This document shows, piece by piece, positions 13,405-25,336 of a stretch of 64,000 bases of DNA (position 1 is the first letter of the stretch; every line of letters starts with the position of its first letter). The notes under the pieces were generated by a model. It did not search any database. It worked only from the letters and a program-made list of their open reading frames with translations, and was not told the DNA's origin. This DNA is from Puffinus mauretanicus (taxonomy: Eukaryota; Chordata; Aves; Procellariiformes; Procellariidae). The translations under genes were made by a program, and so were the position numbers. Location: positions 2,604,001 through 2,668,000 of the forward strand of contig JAJKFH010000374.1 in NCBI GenBank assembly GCA_023333565.1. Reading direction: 5' to 3'.

Positions 13405-13600
13405 GAGACCAGGGCTCAGTTTCTGACTCTACCAGTGAACCCTTGGGAAAATTGTCTCCCACTGCCTTAGTTTTCCTTCCAGTAAAATGGGGATAGTATT
13501 ACACAGGAGTGTTTTGAAAATTGATTCAGTCTCTTAAAATGCTTTGAGAGAGATCCTCAGATGGAAGGCACAGTAGATCACAAACTATTAATAATATCAC
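13405..13600 (+). mobile_element. MIR family SINE, near full-length
   Basis: The diagnostic MIR order is visible: a degraded GGCTC...CTCTACC segment (TTCTGACTCTACCAGTGAACCC), CCTTGGGAAAATTGTC, then CCTTAGTTTTCCTTCCAGTAAAATGGGGATAGTATTA corresponding to the core CTCAGTTTCC..TGTAAAATGGGGATAATA. This is followed by the amniote-type tail TGCTTTGAGAGAGATCCTCAGATGGAAGGCAC ending in ATTAATAATATCA. Divergence is high, as expected for an insertion predating modern birds. It has no coding capacity. It is the clearest SINE in the window. Confidence 0.8.
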
Positions 13601-16282
13601 TTTATGCCAGCATCAAAAAAAAGGGGCTGCATTGTCAGTGAGTAAGTTCTTATACAAATGCAGGCATTTCCACAGGACCACTGGGAATGTAGAGCATGAA
13701 ATGGGAAGCGGAGCAGAGCTTTTGTTCAGGTGTGCCGACGTATCTTGGGTTATTTTGATCTGACCCAATGGAAGGTTCTAACACAGTTTAGTCCCAGCTC
13801 AGGTTCAGAAGCAGCCAATAAGTGAACTAGTTGAGCTCCAAATCCTCTTCTTAAATTGGATAGAGCTATGAGTATTAACTGGGTCCTCTGAAGCCTTGTC
13901 TAACACCAGGAAGGAAGCAGTAGGTTTGCAGACGTATTAACAGCTGATGACTTAAATTAATTATGAGAACAGTATAAAAAACAGGTCAGTGAGAGAGGCT
14001 GGTCAAGTTCAGGTGTGATCTTTGGTCTGAGTTGAAATAAAAAATGCTTCAGTCCAGGATCTTGATTTGTATATTCATGAGAAGCAAATAGACTTTGTGA
14101 CTGATTGCAAGAAAAAAACCCCAACAAATCCACCTTGCCTTGCCCTGGACATGCAAAACTCCATTTCCATGGCTATAGGAAGGCATTGCTGAAGGATTTC
14201 AGAGCATGTGCTTTTGCTGTGTTTTAGTTACAGCAAAGGTTTGTGGTAACAAAGGAGATCTAAGTAATTGCAAAAGGGAAAAAAGTAGCAGTAGTTTCCA
14301 ATGAATGGAAGCAGCTTTTGTAGATTACTAAATTTTAATATCAGAGGGGACCATTCTGACTTCCCGCAGAGCTTTCACCAGAGAGATTTGCTGCTACACT
14401 TCTTCTACCAGTGCTAGAAACACTATTTAAACATTTCGTACCATTGCTGAATCTAGCTGAGTTCTCTTTACCTGTAGTGTTGAAAGCTTCGTGGGAACTT
14501 GAAAACTTGCTTGCACACTGTTGTCACGATGGGCTATATAATACTGACACTGGTCTGTGTTATAAAGAGAAGGGATATACACTAGAATAAATTTTTTAAA
14601 GACATCAGAAGGTTTATGATTTTTTTTCCATTTTGTTAGAAATTTTGAATTAAAAAAGAACTGCTTAATTTCATTCTGATGAAGCAAATCATGCCCTCCT
14701 GGTCTTTTTTTGTTAACTTCCTCCCCCCAGTCAAGAGAAAGGCAGGTAATGGGGTACCTACTTTCTTTACTCACCACCATAGGTTTTCCCAAAAAAAGCA
14801 CAAAACACCCAATTTCTTCCTGGTTAAAATAGAACTAAAAATTGGATTTTTTTTTATTTTAAAAATTCATTTGGAAATGCTTACTCAAAACAAGCACATT
14901 TAAAAAACACAAAACCACTTTTCAAACACATTTTTGACCAGCCATAGTTAGATGACAAGTGCTGGTGCCAGACCATTTGCTCTAGGGTTCCCATTGTTAA
15001 CACTGCTGGAACTGTACTGGTAACAATGGAGGAAAATATGTAGTAAATTTTGCTAATGAGAAGGCGACATTCTCACACAGTCATTTTTTAACATTTAAAA
15101 GAACATTCAAAATCACAATATATAAAGCAAATTCCAAAAAGATTTATCCTGGGAGAGAAGGCTGAAGCAGAGAAGAAAGCCTTTTCATTCCACCAATATT
15201 AATTCAGAGAAATGCATTTGGCACCAGGATTAAAAAGTTCTGAATGTTGAAGGAGTGCAACTTTTTTTCCCAAGAGAAAATGCTGTCAGAGCAGCCAGGC
15301 TAATTAGCTTTCCTGTTTTAGAGGATGACTATAGTGGTCTTAAAAGCAAAAAGGATTCTTTTGGATTGTCTCCCTATATTTCCAAGCTGTAAAGTGGGGT
15401 GAAATGCTCTCCATCACCCTGGCCCGCACGCGCCTGTGGAGCACCCCGGGCTGCAGAGGTGACTGGTCCCTTGGATTGAGGGTAATTGATGTTCAGAAAG
15501 AGCGGGGAAGGTGAAGGGTTATTTGATGGGAGCATCTTGCCTCGCAGTATACCTGCTAAATAAAATAAGGTTAATGGAGCTAAGTATACGTGGCCTAGCT
15601 CTACGAGATGATTAAAAGATGACTTTAAAAATATCTACAAATGTTTGAAAGGAATCATCATCAGGAAGGGAAAGAGCTATTGATCAAAAGGAAAATAGAA
15701 CTCAGGGCTTGATGCTGAGCAAAGGAAGACATGCACTGTACACTAATACCTTGTTTTCTGGACAGAAAGCCAGTGTAACTAGGTAAAACCATAAATACTT
15801 GTTATGAAAGTCAGTCAGTTCTTCCTCTGACACACAGAGACTGTGTAAAGAAGAGCCTGTTGATAAAAGCAATACCATGGATGATCTTGAAGGCTTTTTC
15901 CCTCTGAAGCTCCAACAATTCATTCAGACAGACACAAACATAAAGGAATGCATCAGCGCTAAAGATACATCTCTATGAATACAGTGAAGTTTGCAGGGTC
16001 TGACGCACCACGAGTCTTTACATTTCAGTTGCAGAGGCCATTGCACAGCGCGGGAGGCATCCTGGGAATGGCTCAGACGCAGCATCTGGAATCTCCTGCT
16101 TGGAATCAAGGAGATGAAGTGCACGCTAAGGTACCTGATCATCGATCAAACCTGATCAGGCAGAGCCGTGCCCAGGGCCGTATGGCCGAGGCTTCTGGGA
16201 GTGTTTGACATTTGTACAGAACTATCTCCTTTTTCTTCCTACTATTTGCTTAATGTCAGAAATGCTTTTGCTAGCATACAAT

Positions 16283-16296
16283 AAAAAAAAAAAAAA
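16283..16296 (+). repeat. Poly(A) tract, 14 bases
   Basis: A14 preceded by CAATA and followed by GTCC. No retroposon body is recognised upstream. Confidence 0.85.
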
Positions 16297-17148
16297 GTCC
16301 CGAAGTCTTGTATTAGTGTGATAGGCTGTTTCCTGCCCTTGTCTTGGTTGTGTTATCCTACAAGGAAGATTAAACAGAGACAGCGTAGTTCTCCCTAGCT
16401 GTCAAGTCCAATCATTTAATTCCACTTTCCTGTGGCTTTGTACATGAGGAACTGCTCCAGTAAGTCCTCTAGTGCTTTCAGCTGGAATCTTCCTGTATAT
16501 CAGCTTCGCCCACAAAGCCCAGGGTCCTGTTTTTCCTGGGCACAGCTCCTTGCAGTTTGTTTGGGAAGGTTCCCGTAGTGGCACTTGTGGAATGCAGAGC
16601 AAGGGTACCGCAAGCAACAACAACAAGAAGCCCTTTCAACATCAGGCGCTCTGACGAGGCACGGACGTTCAAGCGTGGCTGCTTCAGCAAGTCATTTTAT
16701 AATGACAGGTGTCGTTTATTTTTGGATTCTGAAAATGTTCCAGTACATTTGCTTTCAAATCCTGCCTCTGAATTCACAGGTGCAAAAAAGCCTACAGACA
16801 TGAGGGCACCAGCATGTAAGGGCAAGCAGCAAGGGCAAGGCAAGAGCACCTGCGGAGAGACCGCCAGCACCCCCTGAGGTGTGCTGCTGGAGGGGTGCTC
16901 GCTGCAATTGGTGTTGGAAAACCAGTCGCAGCATCTTCCAGCACGTCCCTGCTATGGACCGTGATGGTATCAGACAGAGAGCGGTACCCACCATCTGACA
17001 GCGGAAGGAGGCGCTCCTGGGACTGGAATGATTTCTCCTCTGCCTGTGGAGTTCCCTTGTGCCCAGAATAATTAGTAGGGCCAGTAGCATTTAAAAGCAA
17101 GCACACATGACTGTGTCTCTGATAATGACACTGGAAAAGTAACAGAAT

Positions 17149-17162
17149 CTAATTATAATTAG
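17149..17162. promoter_or_regulatory. Perfect 14-bp AT palindrome with paired homeodomain cores
   Basis: CTAATTATAATTAG is a perfect palindrome containing TAAT and ATTA cores, the sequence recognised by many homeodomain proteins. A dimer site is possible but unproven. AT-rich palindromes of this length can arise by chance in 64 kb. Confidence 0.25.
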
Positions 17163-17700
17163 AAAACAGCCCCAGCAACGTCGCAGCATCACAACGACCA
17201 TCCTGACTTTGCCACAACAAATGTAAAAATATATCAGCATATTTATAGCTTGGCATCTCTGTCCATTTGTATCCTGGTGACGGACCTCCTCTTGCCCTAT
17301 TCTGTGTACCCTGCTGTGCTTCACAAGCAGTAAATAACAGTGACTGTTGGGACTGATGTTTATATGGTGTCTACCACCCAAAGATCCTAATTTTATTTTT
17401 CAAATTACCCGATCTATCTATTAGTCTAATCTGCCTGATCTGAGAGATCTGTAAATTGATGTGTATTATTAACAATCCCAAAGTCTTGTAGGACATAGCA
17501 GCAAGCCAGTCTGAGAGTGACAGCAGAAACTTGAAAGGTGCTTTGAGCTAAAACTTCCAGCTTTTTAAGATTCCCTTATTACTGCTCACTTTTTTTAGTC
17601 AGGTAATTAATTCCTCCTTTCTTCATCCACTACACAGAGATTTCTAAAGGTAGTTTTTAGGATTAATCTCTCTGAGCTCAGTTCGACAAGGTGTGGTTTT

Positions 17701-18670
17701 CATAGAATCATAGAATCATAGAATGGTTTGGGTTGGAAGAGACCTTAAAGATCATCTAGTCCAACCCCCCTGCCCTGGGCAAGGACACCTTCCACTACAC
17801 CAGGTTGCTCAAAGCCCCATCCAACCTGGAACATTTTCAGGGATGGGGCATCCACAACTTCTCTGGGCAACCTGTTCCAGTGCCTCACCACCTTCATAAT
17901 GAAGCATTTCTTCCTTATATCTAATGTAAATCTACCCGCTTTCAGTTTAAAGCCATTACCCCTTGTCCTGTCACTACATGCCCTTGTAAAAAGTCCCTCT
18001 CCAGCTTTCTTGTAGGCCCCCATCAGGTACTGGAAGGCTGCTAGAAGGTCTCGCCGGAGCCTTCTCTTCTCCAGGCTGAACAACCCCAACTCTCTCAGCC
18101 TGTCTTCATAGGAGAGGTGCTACAGCCCTCTGACCATCTTCGTGGCCTCCTCTGGACTCGCTCCAACAGGTCCATGTTCTTCTTATGTTGGGGGCCCCAG
18201 AGCTGAACGCAGTACTCCAGGTGGGGTCTCACCAGAGCGAAGTCGAGGGGGAGAATCACCTCCCTCGACCTGCTGGTCACGCTTCTTTTGATGCAGCCCA
18301 GGATACGGTTAGCTTTCTGGGCTGCAAGCGCACATTGCTGGGGCATATTGAGCTCATCATCCAACACGCCCAAGTCCTTCTCCTCAGGGCTGCTCTCAAT
18401 CCATTCTCTACCCAGCCTGTATTTTCGCTTGGGATTGCCCCTGACCGAGGACCTTGCACTTGGCCTTGTTGAACTTCATGAGATTTGCACGGGCCCACCT
18501 CTCAAGCCTGTCAAGGTCTCTCTGGATGGCATTCCTTCCCTCCAGCGTGTCGGCTGCACCACACAGCTCAGTGTCGTTGGCAAACTTGCTGAGGGTGCAC
18601 TCAATCGCACTGTCCATGTCACTGACAAAGATGTTGAACAGCGCTGGTCCCAATACCAAACCCTGGTGAC
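17701..18670 (-). mobile_element. CR1 LINE, 5'-truncated, avian type
   Basis: On the minus strand the element runs from about 18670 to its 3' end at 17701. The end is three tandem ATTCTATG octamers (17701-17724 as CATAGAAT on the plus strand), the hallmark terminus of chicken-repeat-1 elements. The preceding sequence includes the conserved 3' flank with GGTCTCTTCCAACCC. Upstream lie the reverse-transcriptase and C-terminal parts of ORF2. About 0.97 kb remains of an element whose full length is roughly 4.5 kb, the 5' truncation typical of target-primed insertion. The 3' approximately 300 bp is identical to the inverted copy at 36876-37220, implying a recent origin or sequence homogenisation. 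Confidence 0.97.
17745..18659 (-). pseudogene. CR1 ORF2 reverse transcriptase C-terminal remnant
   Basis: Three open pieces read in order on the minus strand: 18659-18408 (palm region, with [14 protein letters not shown] and the active-site box), 18373-18095 ([31 protein letters not shown]) and 18089-17745 (GLFSLEKRRLRRDL, GNGFKLKAGRFTLDIRKK, HWNRLPREVVDAPS). The first and third share a frame and the middle one is shifted. At least two indels, near 18390-18420 and 18095-18140, therefore break the ORF. The catalytic box reads FANDTEL where active CR1 copies carry FADDTKL, so one catalytic aspartate is replaced by asparagine. This is a dead copy of the retrotransposon enzyme. Confidence 0.9.
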
Positions 18671-19774
18671 AGAAAGAGTTTGTGATGAGAGGGGGGTGTG
18701 AATTTGGTAAGCGAAAGTTCTGCCTGCAGGGCAGGAGGAGGGAGATGTTTTACTGGAGTTCGTCTGAATGAGTTGCTACAGGACCAGATATTCCATCCTA
18801 GATAATTGTCCTTTACTTTCTGTCTTAGCCTGCCCTGGCATGCTGCTGTAAGCCTTCAAGGAGTTTCCATGCTTCCTTTTGGAGGTGGCTGTATTCTGCA
18901 GGGGGAAGGTGATCATTTATAGAAACACAAATTTGCACGTAGCCCATGCAGCCTTTACTCCCGAGCAGAAGGCAGATGTGGCAGCAATGCTTTCTCTGGG
19001 AGCTCTGCAGCCCAGTGGCCAGTTTCTAGATATTTCCATGTGTAAGCCCCAGAACATCCCATGAACTCACAGGTAGTTTGTTGATATCTTACCTCCAGCT
19101 TTGGCTGTCCTTGGCTATGCTCTAATGCTCCCTTCAGCTGGCTCTTCAACATTCAAGGTATGTCTGCACTTTTAGTCTCCTGACTGGTGAAGTGTTTGGA
19201 TTTATCACTGTTTGCATTAGCATCAGAAAAAGTTCATAAAACATTTCATTGCTTGTTACAACAGATTAAACATAAATTCTAGCTAAAAAATAAATAAATA
19301 GCAACTCAAGACCTTCAATGCTTTCCCTCCTCTGAAACTTTCCTTCCGAATCACAAATTATTAAACTAGTTACATGGAAATAAAGACTCAGTCCTGTCAC
19401 CCTTTCCTGTGCAAATGACTCCCCTTGAATCATTGCTGAAGGTCTGATAATGCTTTTTTCCTCCAGTTCTTGGAAAAACTTCCTCTAGAGTCAGTGGTCA
19501 GACTCTTGTCGTGGTTGCAGTGGGTTAGATCAAAAGTTGGCTCATGGAGGAAAACAGAATTATCCTGAACTTGTTAATGATACAATTGATATCTGAGTAT
19601 GATCTAGTAAATATACCACATTTGAGGTGTTTTGTCTGACCTAGTAAAGGTTTGACTGCCTGTGAAGCAATTCCTGACCATTCCCAACCAACTGTCTCTA
19701 TGAACACTGTTAGTTGGAAAAGGCTGACTGACTCATAATGAACTTAAAGCAGGTTGGGGATGAGTTGCATTGGT

Positions 19775-19860
19775 TCAGAGTTAGGCATTTTTATTCCGAA
19801 ATAGGAGCGACCACAGAGGGAATTAATCAGGAATAACTGTTCTGCTTTTAATCCATACTG
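19775..19860 (+). mobile_element. Ancient amniote MITE-like repeat fragment
   Basis: The segment TTTATTCCGAAATAGGAGCG followed by ACCACAGAGGGAATTAATCAG and GAATAACTGTTCTGCTTTTAA matches the layout of an old amniote interspersed repeat (TTATTCCGGAATAAGAGCG..CACAGGGGGTTAATTCGGAATAAC..). That family is common in turtles and crocodilians. The copy is partial and non-coding. Family assignment is from memory only. Confidence 0.5.
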
Positions 19861-21883
19861 CTTGAAACCAAATTAACCTCTTTGGGTGCACAAGCCTGAA
19901 GGATTTAGCTGAAATTGCTGAAAAGCCTCCAGATTTGCATGATAATTTCACGGGAACTATTCCTCTGAGTGAATGCTCTGTAGAACTGAGCCGCAATTCT
20001 TCCTCCATCCCCAGATATCAATTTCCTCTCCTGCACTTAATAGCTTTATGTTTGGTTTTGATGCTAAAGGCCATTACAGATCAAGCATGTCCCTAAAATT
20101 TATCTTCTGCCTATGGGACGAGCTAGCAGTTAGAATCAGTGTTAGTACACGATGAAATAATACTAATGCAATTACAGCATGGGACTGGACACAGCTCTGG
20201 CAGATGGGGATGGAGGCAGCTTCCCCCGTCCCTCCTGCCTCAGGACCAGCTGCTGTGATGTCTGCTCCAATGTCACCTGATGAGGTCCCAGCTGTGCTGC
20301 CCGGCCCCTGCCCCCATGCCCCAGCTTGACCAGGGCAGGACTCGCTTCTGCCTGATTCTCAGTTTAGTTTCATTTCCCCGTTGCTTGAAGATTCAGGGTG
20401 AATACAGGTGTAAAGTGACCGCAGTGTTTGTGTTCATACTGTATTTAGGCAGCAGGAGGGCATTTCTCCTCTGCCTCCTCCTACCTCCTGTGCACCAGGT
20501 TCAGTTGGAGCCTGGTGTGCGTGGACACTAGTCTGCTCAGGTTTAGACTGTCATTCCTAAGTCACTTTGTGGAGCTGGCTCCAGACAATAAGCACTGAGC
20601 TCTTATTTCCTATCCATTCATGCAGCAGAATGGAGCTATGGTTTTGTGTTGTAGAACCATCTAGAGAGCAACACATAAGCAATATTGGCAGCAAACAGCT
20701 TTCGAGCACTGTAAGCAGGAATATCTGAAACATCAATCAATATGGGAAAAGCCTGAAACCCTTAAGCACACAATTTACCATCTTATGCAAGTAGAGGCAA
20801 ATATGGGTAGGCTTATGTAGTGATTTACTTTGCTCGGTTCAGTCTCATCCAACTTTCAGAATCATTCCTACTAGCCAAAAGTCAGCTTGGAAGCAGCCTT
20901 CAGACACAGCTGCCTGCATGGCCCTGGGGTGAGTTGCTGAAGAGGAGGAAGGAATATTGGTGTGAGGGAATGCAAAAGCCAGGAATGCTTGCAATTTTAG
21001 TGCGTTCTGTATTTTCCATGTAAGACATTCCCCAGATTTTGAGGGTAGAGGTTATGAAAAGCTCGATAATAAAAGTTCTTCATCTAAGCAATCAGGAGCT
21101 GTGCCAAACAGGAACAATTCTGGGAAATAACCGTTTTATCTTTGGTACCTAACTGTATTAAAAAAAATTTAAAAGCCTTTTATTATGATTAATTTCTTGT
21201 GCTCAGGAAGTTTATGCAGCTGTCCTTGATGTGGGGTGCCTGTCCCTTGGTTTTTCAGGCCCTGTGAAGTCCAGCAGTCAAAAAAAAATGTTTTTCAAGC
21301 ACAGCTTTTTTATTTCTCCTCTGGGTACCTTAACTCAGTGGCAGAATTAACCGAAGGAACTTACTGTGAGAAATACAGAATCCTATAAAGGGATTTAGAG
21401 AGATTTGGGAGATTTAGAGATTTTTCATCATCATGATTTGGAATGATCAATTTATTTTTTGTACATATTTTCCCATGTTAAGCTCATGAGGAATATGAAA
21501 ATCCTATTAGGAGGGTAAAGCAGACATTTCTATTCTTAGAGGATGCAACAACCCACCTCCTGTAAGAGGTGGGCTGTGAAGGCCATCTCGTTTCTCCTTC
21601 TCTTGCTTCACCCCTTCCACTGGAGTTGCTAGGATCCAATTACATCAACCATCACATCTGCACCCGTGTCCCATTAAGTGAACAGCACCCTGCTTAGTCC
21701 AGCTTTGAAACCTGTGATGAAGCTGTTGTAGCGGGGAGAAAGTGGTATGGATTGAAGGTGTTCACCTGTGGACTGACCTCCTGTTGGTCCTCAAGCCATT
21801 CCTCTGTGCCCACATTGCAGAAGGCATTCCTTCTTTGTTTTAATCCCTCTTTATTTATTTTGTGTCAAACAATCCATTTTATT

Positions 21884-21960
21884 ATCTACTATTTATTATT
21901 TACTATCTCCTATTATATTTAATGCATCTACTATTTATTATTTGCAATCTATTTTATTAC
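21884..21960 (+). repeat. AT-rich imperfect tandem repeat, about 42-bp period
   Basis: The 18-mer ATCTACTATTTATTATTT occurs exactly at 21884-21901 and at 21926-21943. Intervening and flanking TATTATATTT / ATTTTATTAC sequence has the same texture. This is a small AT minisatellite made by local duplication. Confidence 0.85.
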
Positions 21961-23225
21961 TCTAAATGCCATTCGACTGGAAGGCATAAGAAATCCTTCA
22001 AGTTGCCCACACAGGGCAGCTCAGTGCATTTCCAAGCAATCTTGATTTGAAATGGAAATTGCCAGTACTGACTGTTTGCTTTCCCTGGGTAGAAGGCTAG
22101 AGCTGTAAGCTGAGTCGGCCTCAGTTTTGTTTCCTCATATGCGGAAGGTCCAGGAGAAACAGTCTTAAATCCCAGGTGTAGATTTTGGAATTGTCTCCAC
22201 CTACCTCCTGATGTTCTCCAGAGACAACTTCTGTTCTTTCTCACGGAGGAGAATATGGAAAACATATCATGAAACAAAACTTTGAAATAATAAAACCCTC
22301 CCAGACTTGGCATTGTTTTTCCATCAAGAGACAGGTGGAGCAATGCGGATCTATAGAGAGCACATGAGCGGGACTGGAGCAGAGTCCAGGAATTAGTCAG
22401 AGAAATCAAAGCCAGAGTCCAAAGTAGCTGGCAAAGTAAGCATGAAACTTAGGAGCTAGAAGGAAGGAATGAGTGACTTCAGTCAAGGCAGCTGCCAGAC
22501 TGAGGGACACAGGGAAAAATGAGAGAGATGAAATCAAGGTAACAAGTGAATCGGGTAATGCTTTATAGGCTGTACTTCTGTTCAAAAGTGGCCCTGTGTT
22601 TGAGCCATTGACAGACCTGTAAGGTAAAATAGGGTTTACCTGTTCTTAAAAACTGCAGACCTGGTGGTGATGAGCAGAAACGATCAAGCAACCTGCTTTT
22701 CAGAGGATGGGTCCCCAGTCACTAGCAATTAGTCCCCTTCACATTCCAGCCATGTTCCTCTTCCAGCAGTGAAAGGCTCCACAGGATTTCTGGTTTTAGC
22801 ATCCAACAGATGCCACAGATTCTGTCTGCAACTTCAGGTCATGAAGATACTGTGTTGGGATATGGAGGTGAAAACACTTCCGTGTGACAGGCTCACACAG
22901 GCTGAGTGTGGTGCTTTGAACACCTTAAATGAAAGGTGTGACGCAAATTCTCATTTAGATCATCCCAGAAGATCCTTTAAGAGAGGAATGCGTGTATTGG
23001 GGTGACACGAAGGCAAAAATTGTTTGAGGGAACCTGTTTATTTGAAAAACGTGCCTTGCTGCTCAAGTCTGAATTGTTTGTCTTCCTTGGAATGAAAGAA
23101 TGTAGGACATGGAGGGGAGGCTTGCCAGAAAAGCCTTTTGGAATTGCAACAAAATGGCCGTGTTTGTGCTCAGAAGGGTCTCAGGCTTGTTGTGTTCACA
23201 TCTGCTTTAAGTTATCCTGATGTTG

Positions 23226-23247
23226 TTTTTTTTTTATTTTTTTTTAA
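23226..23247. repeat. Poly(T) tract with single interruption
   Basis: Two T runs separated by a single A, followed by AATTGAG. It is low-complexity DNA at the left edge of the candidate conserved block at 23250-23600. Confidence 0.8.
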
Positions 23248-23389
23248 TTGAGTTTAACATACTGAGAAATGCACAAAGCTTTCTGGCCCCCAGGCACAAG
23301 AGGAAAAACCTCAACAACATCCACTGACCCTGCCACCATGTGCTTCCCAACAAACATTCCCAAACAAATGCTGGCGATGACAAATCGGC

Positions 23390-23600
23390 CTAGAAGCAAC
23401 TTGATGGCGGGTGCTTAATTGCGCACTACAGTGCTCGGCGCCTTGGAAAGACGAGGGTGGAGAGCAGATAATGAGGGTCGGATTTGCTAACAGTGGGCAT
23501 CGGCCACAGTTGGCAGGTTTGGGGAGCACAGATCAATACAATTATCGCGTTTCGCTGCGTGATGGATGTTCGGCTGCGGCAGCCAGCTGCTAACCAGGAC
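23390..23600. promoter_or_regulatory. Candidate conserved non-coding element, CpG- and homeodomain-site-rich
   Basis: About 14 CpG dinucleotides fall within roughly 210 bp, in a neighbourhood that is otherwise CpG-poor. The block has AATTGCGCAC and CAATTATCGCG segments resembling homeobox and related sites, and no microsatellite content. A mixture of intact CpGs, TAAT/AATTA-like cores and complex sequence is typical of developmental enhancers in birds. No promoter elements such as a TATA box with an initiator are evident. Function is inferred only from composition. Confidence 0.3.
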
Positions 23601-25336
23601 CAGAGGGAAGCTGTTCTCAGGTCTTCGGTCCCACTTCTTAGCAAAGGAGGCTCTGAGCAACCTTTGAACTCCTCCTATATGTAGAGTTTCTTCAGGCGTA
23701 TATTATTTCTGGAATAAACTGCCTGCAGGCTTTCTGTGGTACCCAGGCAGCTGAGGACGGCTGCAAAACAGCGGGCTGTGACCATGCCTTTTCCTCCCTG
23801 CCTTCTGCATGCCCCGTTCCCAAGGGCAAGCAGGGAACCAGCCATGAGCCATTCAGGCAGCTCTGCTCTGGCCTAAAAATACCAGAGGTTTTCACTGAGA
23901 TGATTTCTACCCAGTTCAAAGAGGGAGAGCACAAAAGGGATTGGGCCCTGTGGGTGTTGGTTGGCCTAGACAACAATTCAGTTGGCATGGGCTTGGTCTG
24001 CAGACAGCAGCTTTATCATGTGAGCCTAAAAGATGACAAGGGCAGTCGTAGTGCCTGACTGTCCTGGGGGAATCTCAAGATCTCCACCCTTTCCTTTTGC
24101 ACATGAATGCCGGAGAATAGAGATTGAAGAGAGACCTGTGTGCTGGGCTGATGGACCAAGCACTGGTGCTTGCGGGTGCGCTTACCCTGGAAGAGGGCAG
24201 GGCAAGGGATGTAGGTCTGTTTTCATATGCAAATATGTGGTTGTTTGCATGCAAGCGTGTACAGTGAGAGGGCACCTACACGTGTGTATCACAGACCCCA
24301 GGGATCTGCTGTAAAAGGGACTGCAGTCCTCACTGGAAGGCAGATATGGTGCCTTCCCCTTCCAGCTTTGGGGAACTAGTCCAAAGCTGCTGTGTTTGAA
24401 GGAAAACTGGTTCTGAGTTTGTTTGCCTTAAAGCATCAGGTTATAAACTGCAGAAGGATTTCCCTAATAGTTCAGCTACCGATGCAACGGGCACACGGCA
24501 GAGAGCTGGAGGTGCCATGTGGTGTCACCGCACGGCACGCACTAGCACGATGTAAGTCACCCCTGCCAAGTCACCGCGGTGGGGCTACAGGGAGATGTGG
24601 GGGGTAGCTGCCCCGCTGGCGCTACGGGTGTGCGTATGCATCAAGGGCAGCTTTGTTGCTGCGTGCGTGGCTGTGCTTGCGTGTCTGCTTGCAGGAAACA
24701 TGGACAGTGCTTTAATTATGTCAAACTGTGCAAAGCTGGGTACCTGGACAGGAGTGGGCAGAGCTGTGCGTGCACCCATGTAAGAGGACTTCTTGTGGTA
24801 CGCACGTAGGTGAGCACCTCTGTGCAATCTCCTCATTGTATCCAACATGCCCCTAAAAGTTCCTCCTGCCCCGTTTTGCACATTATTGGACTCATTGGTC
24901 TGTTCTCAGGTGCACTGAGTGTTTGCCAACGAAAGAAACTGTCTAGACATGATGTCAAGCTGACCAGCTTCAAATCTCGCTCAGCCCTGGGGGGGTAATC
25001 ACAAGCCTAGGAGAAGAGGCCTTATCAATAAAACATTTTCCCTGCAGGAGAGTAAAGAAAATATGTAGCAGGTGATTCAGGTTTGTGGGAGAGAGGGGGA
25101 GCTCCGTCTTTCTGTCCTGCCAGACTAGCCCTAATTTTCTGTGTCAGCAAGGTGCCCATTGCTTGCTGTACCTCCTTTGCTGGATTATTTGTTGTTAATG
25201 ATTGTTTATTTTTAGATAGCAAATCTCAATCTGTGATGGTGTTTTGTTTTTGCTTGTGGGTGAGGTTTGGTTTTCTTTTGGGGAGGGTTGCAATTTACCA
25301 CTAAGCTCTTTTGGCATCCAAGGGACAAGTTCAGTT

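Larger units (their letters stand above)
13610..17700. other. No gene recognised; AT-rich unique sequence
   Basis: Mostly AT-rich, notably 14560-14930 and 15040-15260, with poly(A) at 16283-16296 and a 14-bp palindrome at 17149-17162. A short CpG-containing patch lies at about 15420-15460. No exon with a convincing domain or splice pair was seen. Overlapping open frames of 60-110 codons at 16400-17110 on both strands resemble no protein I know. Confidence 0.65.
18680..23225. other. No gene recognised; unique sequence with sparse repeat relics
   Basis: Apart from the MITE-like relic at 19775-19860 and the AT-rich duplication at 21884-21960, nothing recognisable was found. The largest open frame, 150 codons on the minus strand at 21957-22409, has no domain that I know and overlaps low-complexity DNA. 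Confidence 0.65.

Noticed and set aside
18185..18701. Plus-strand open frames of 70-137 codons across the CR1 copy
   Set aside because: They are antisense shadows of the CR1 reverse transcriptase on the minus strand.
21957..22409. 150-codon open frame on the minus strand
   Set aside because: Runs into an AT minisatellite at its 3' end and shows no recognisable domain.
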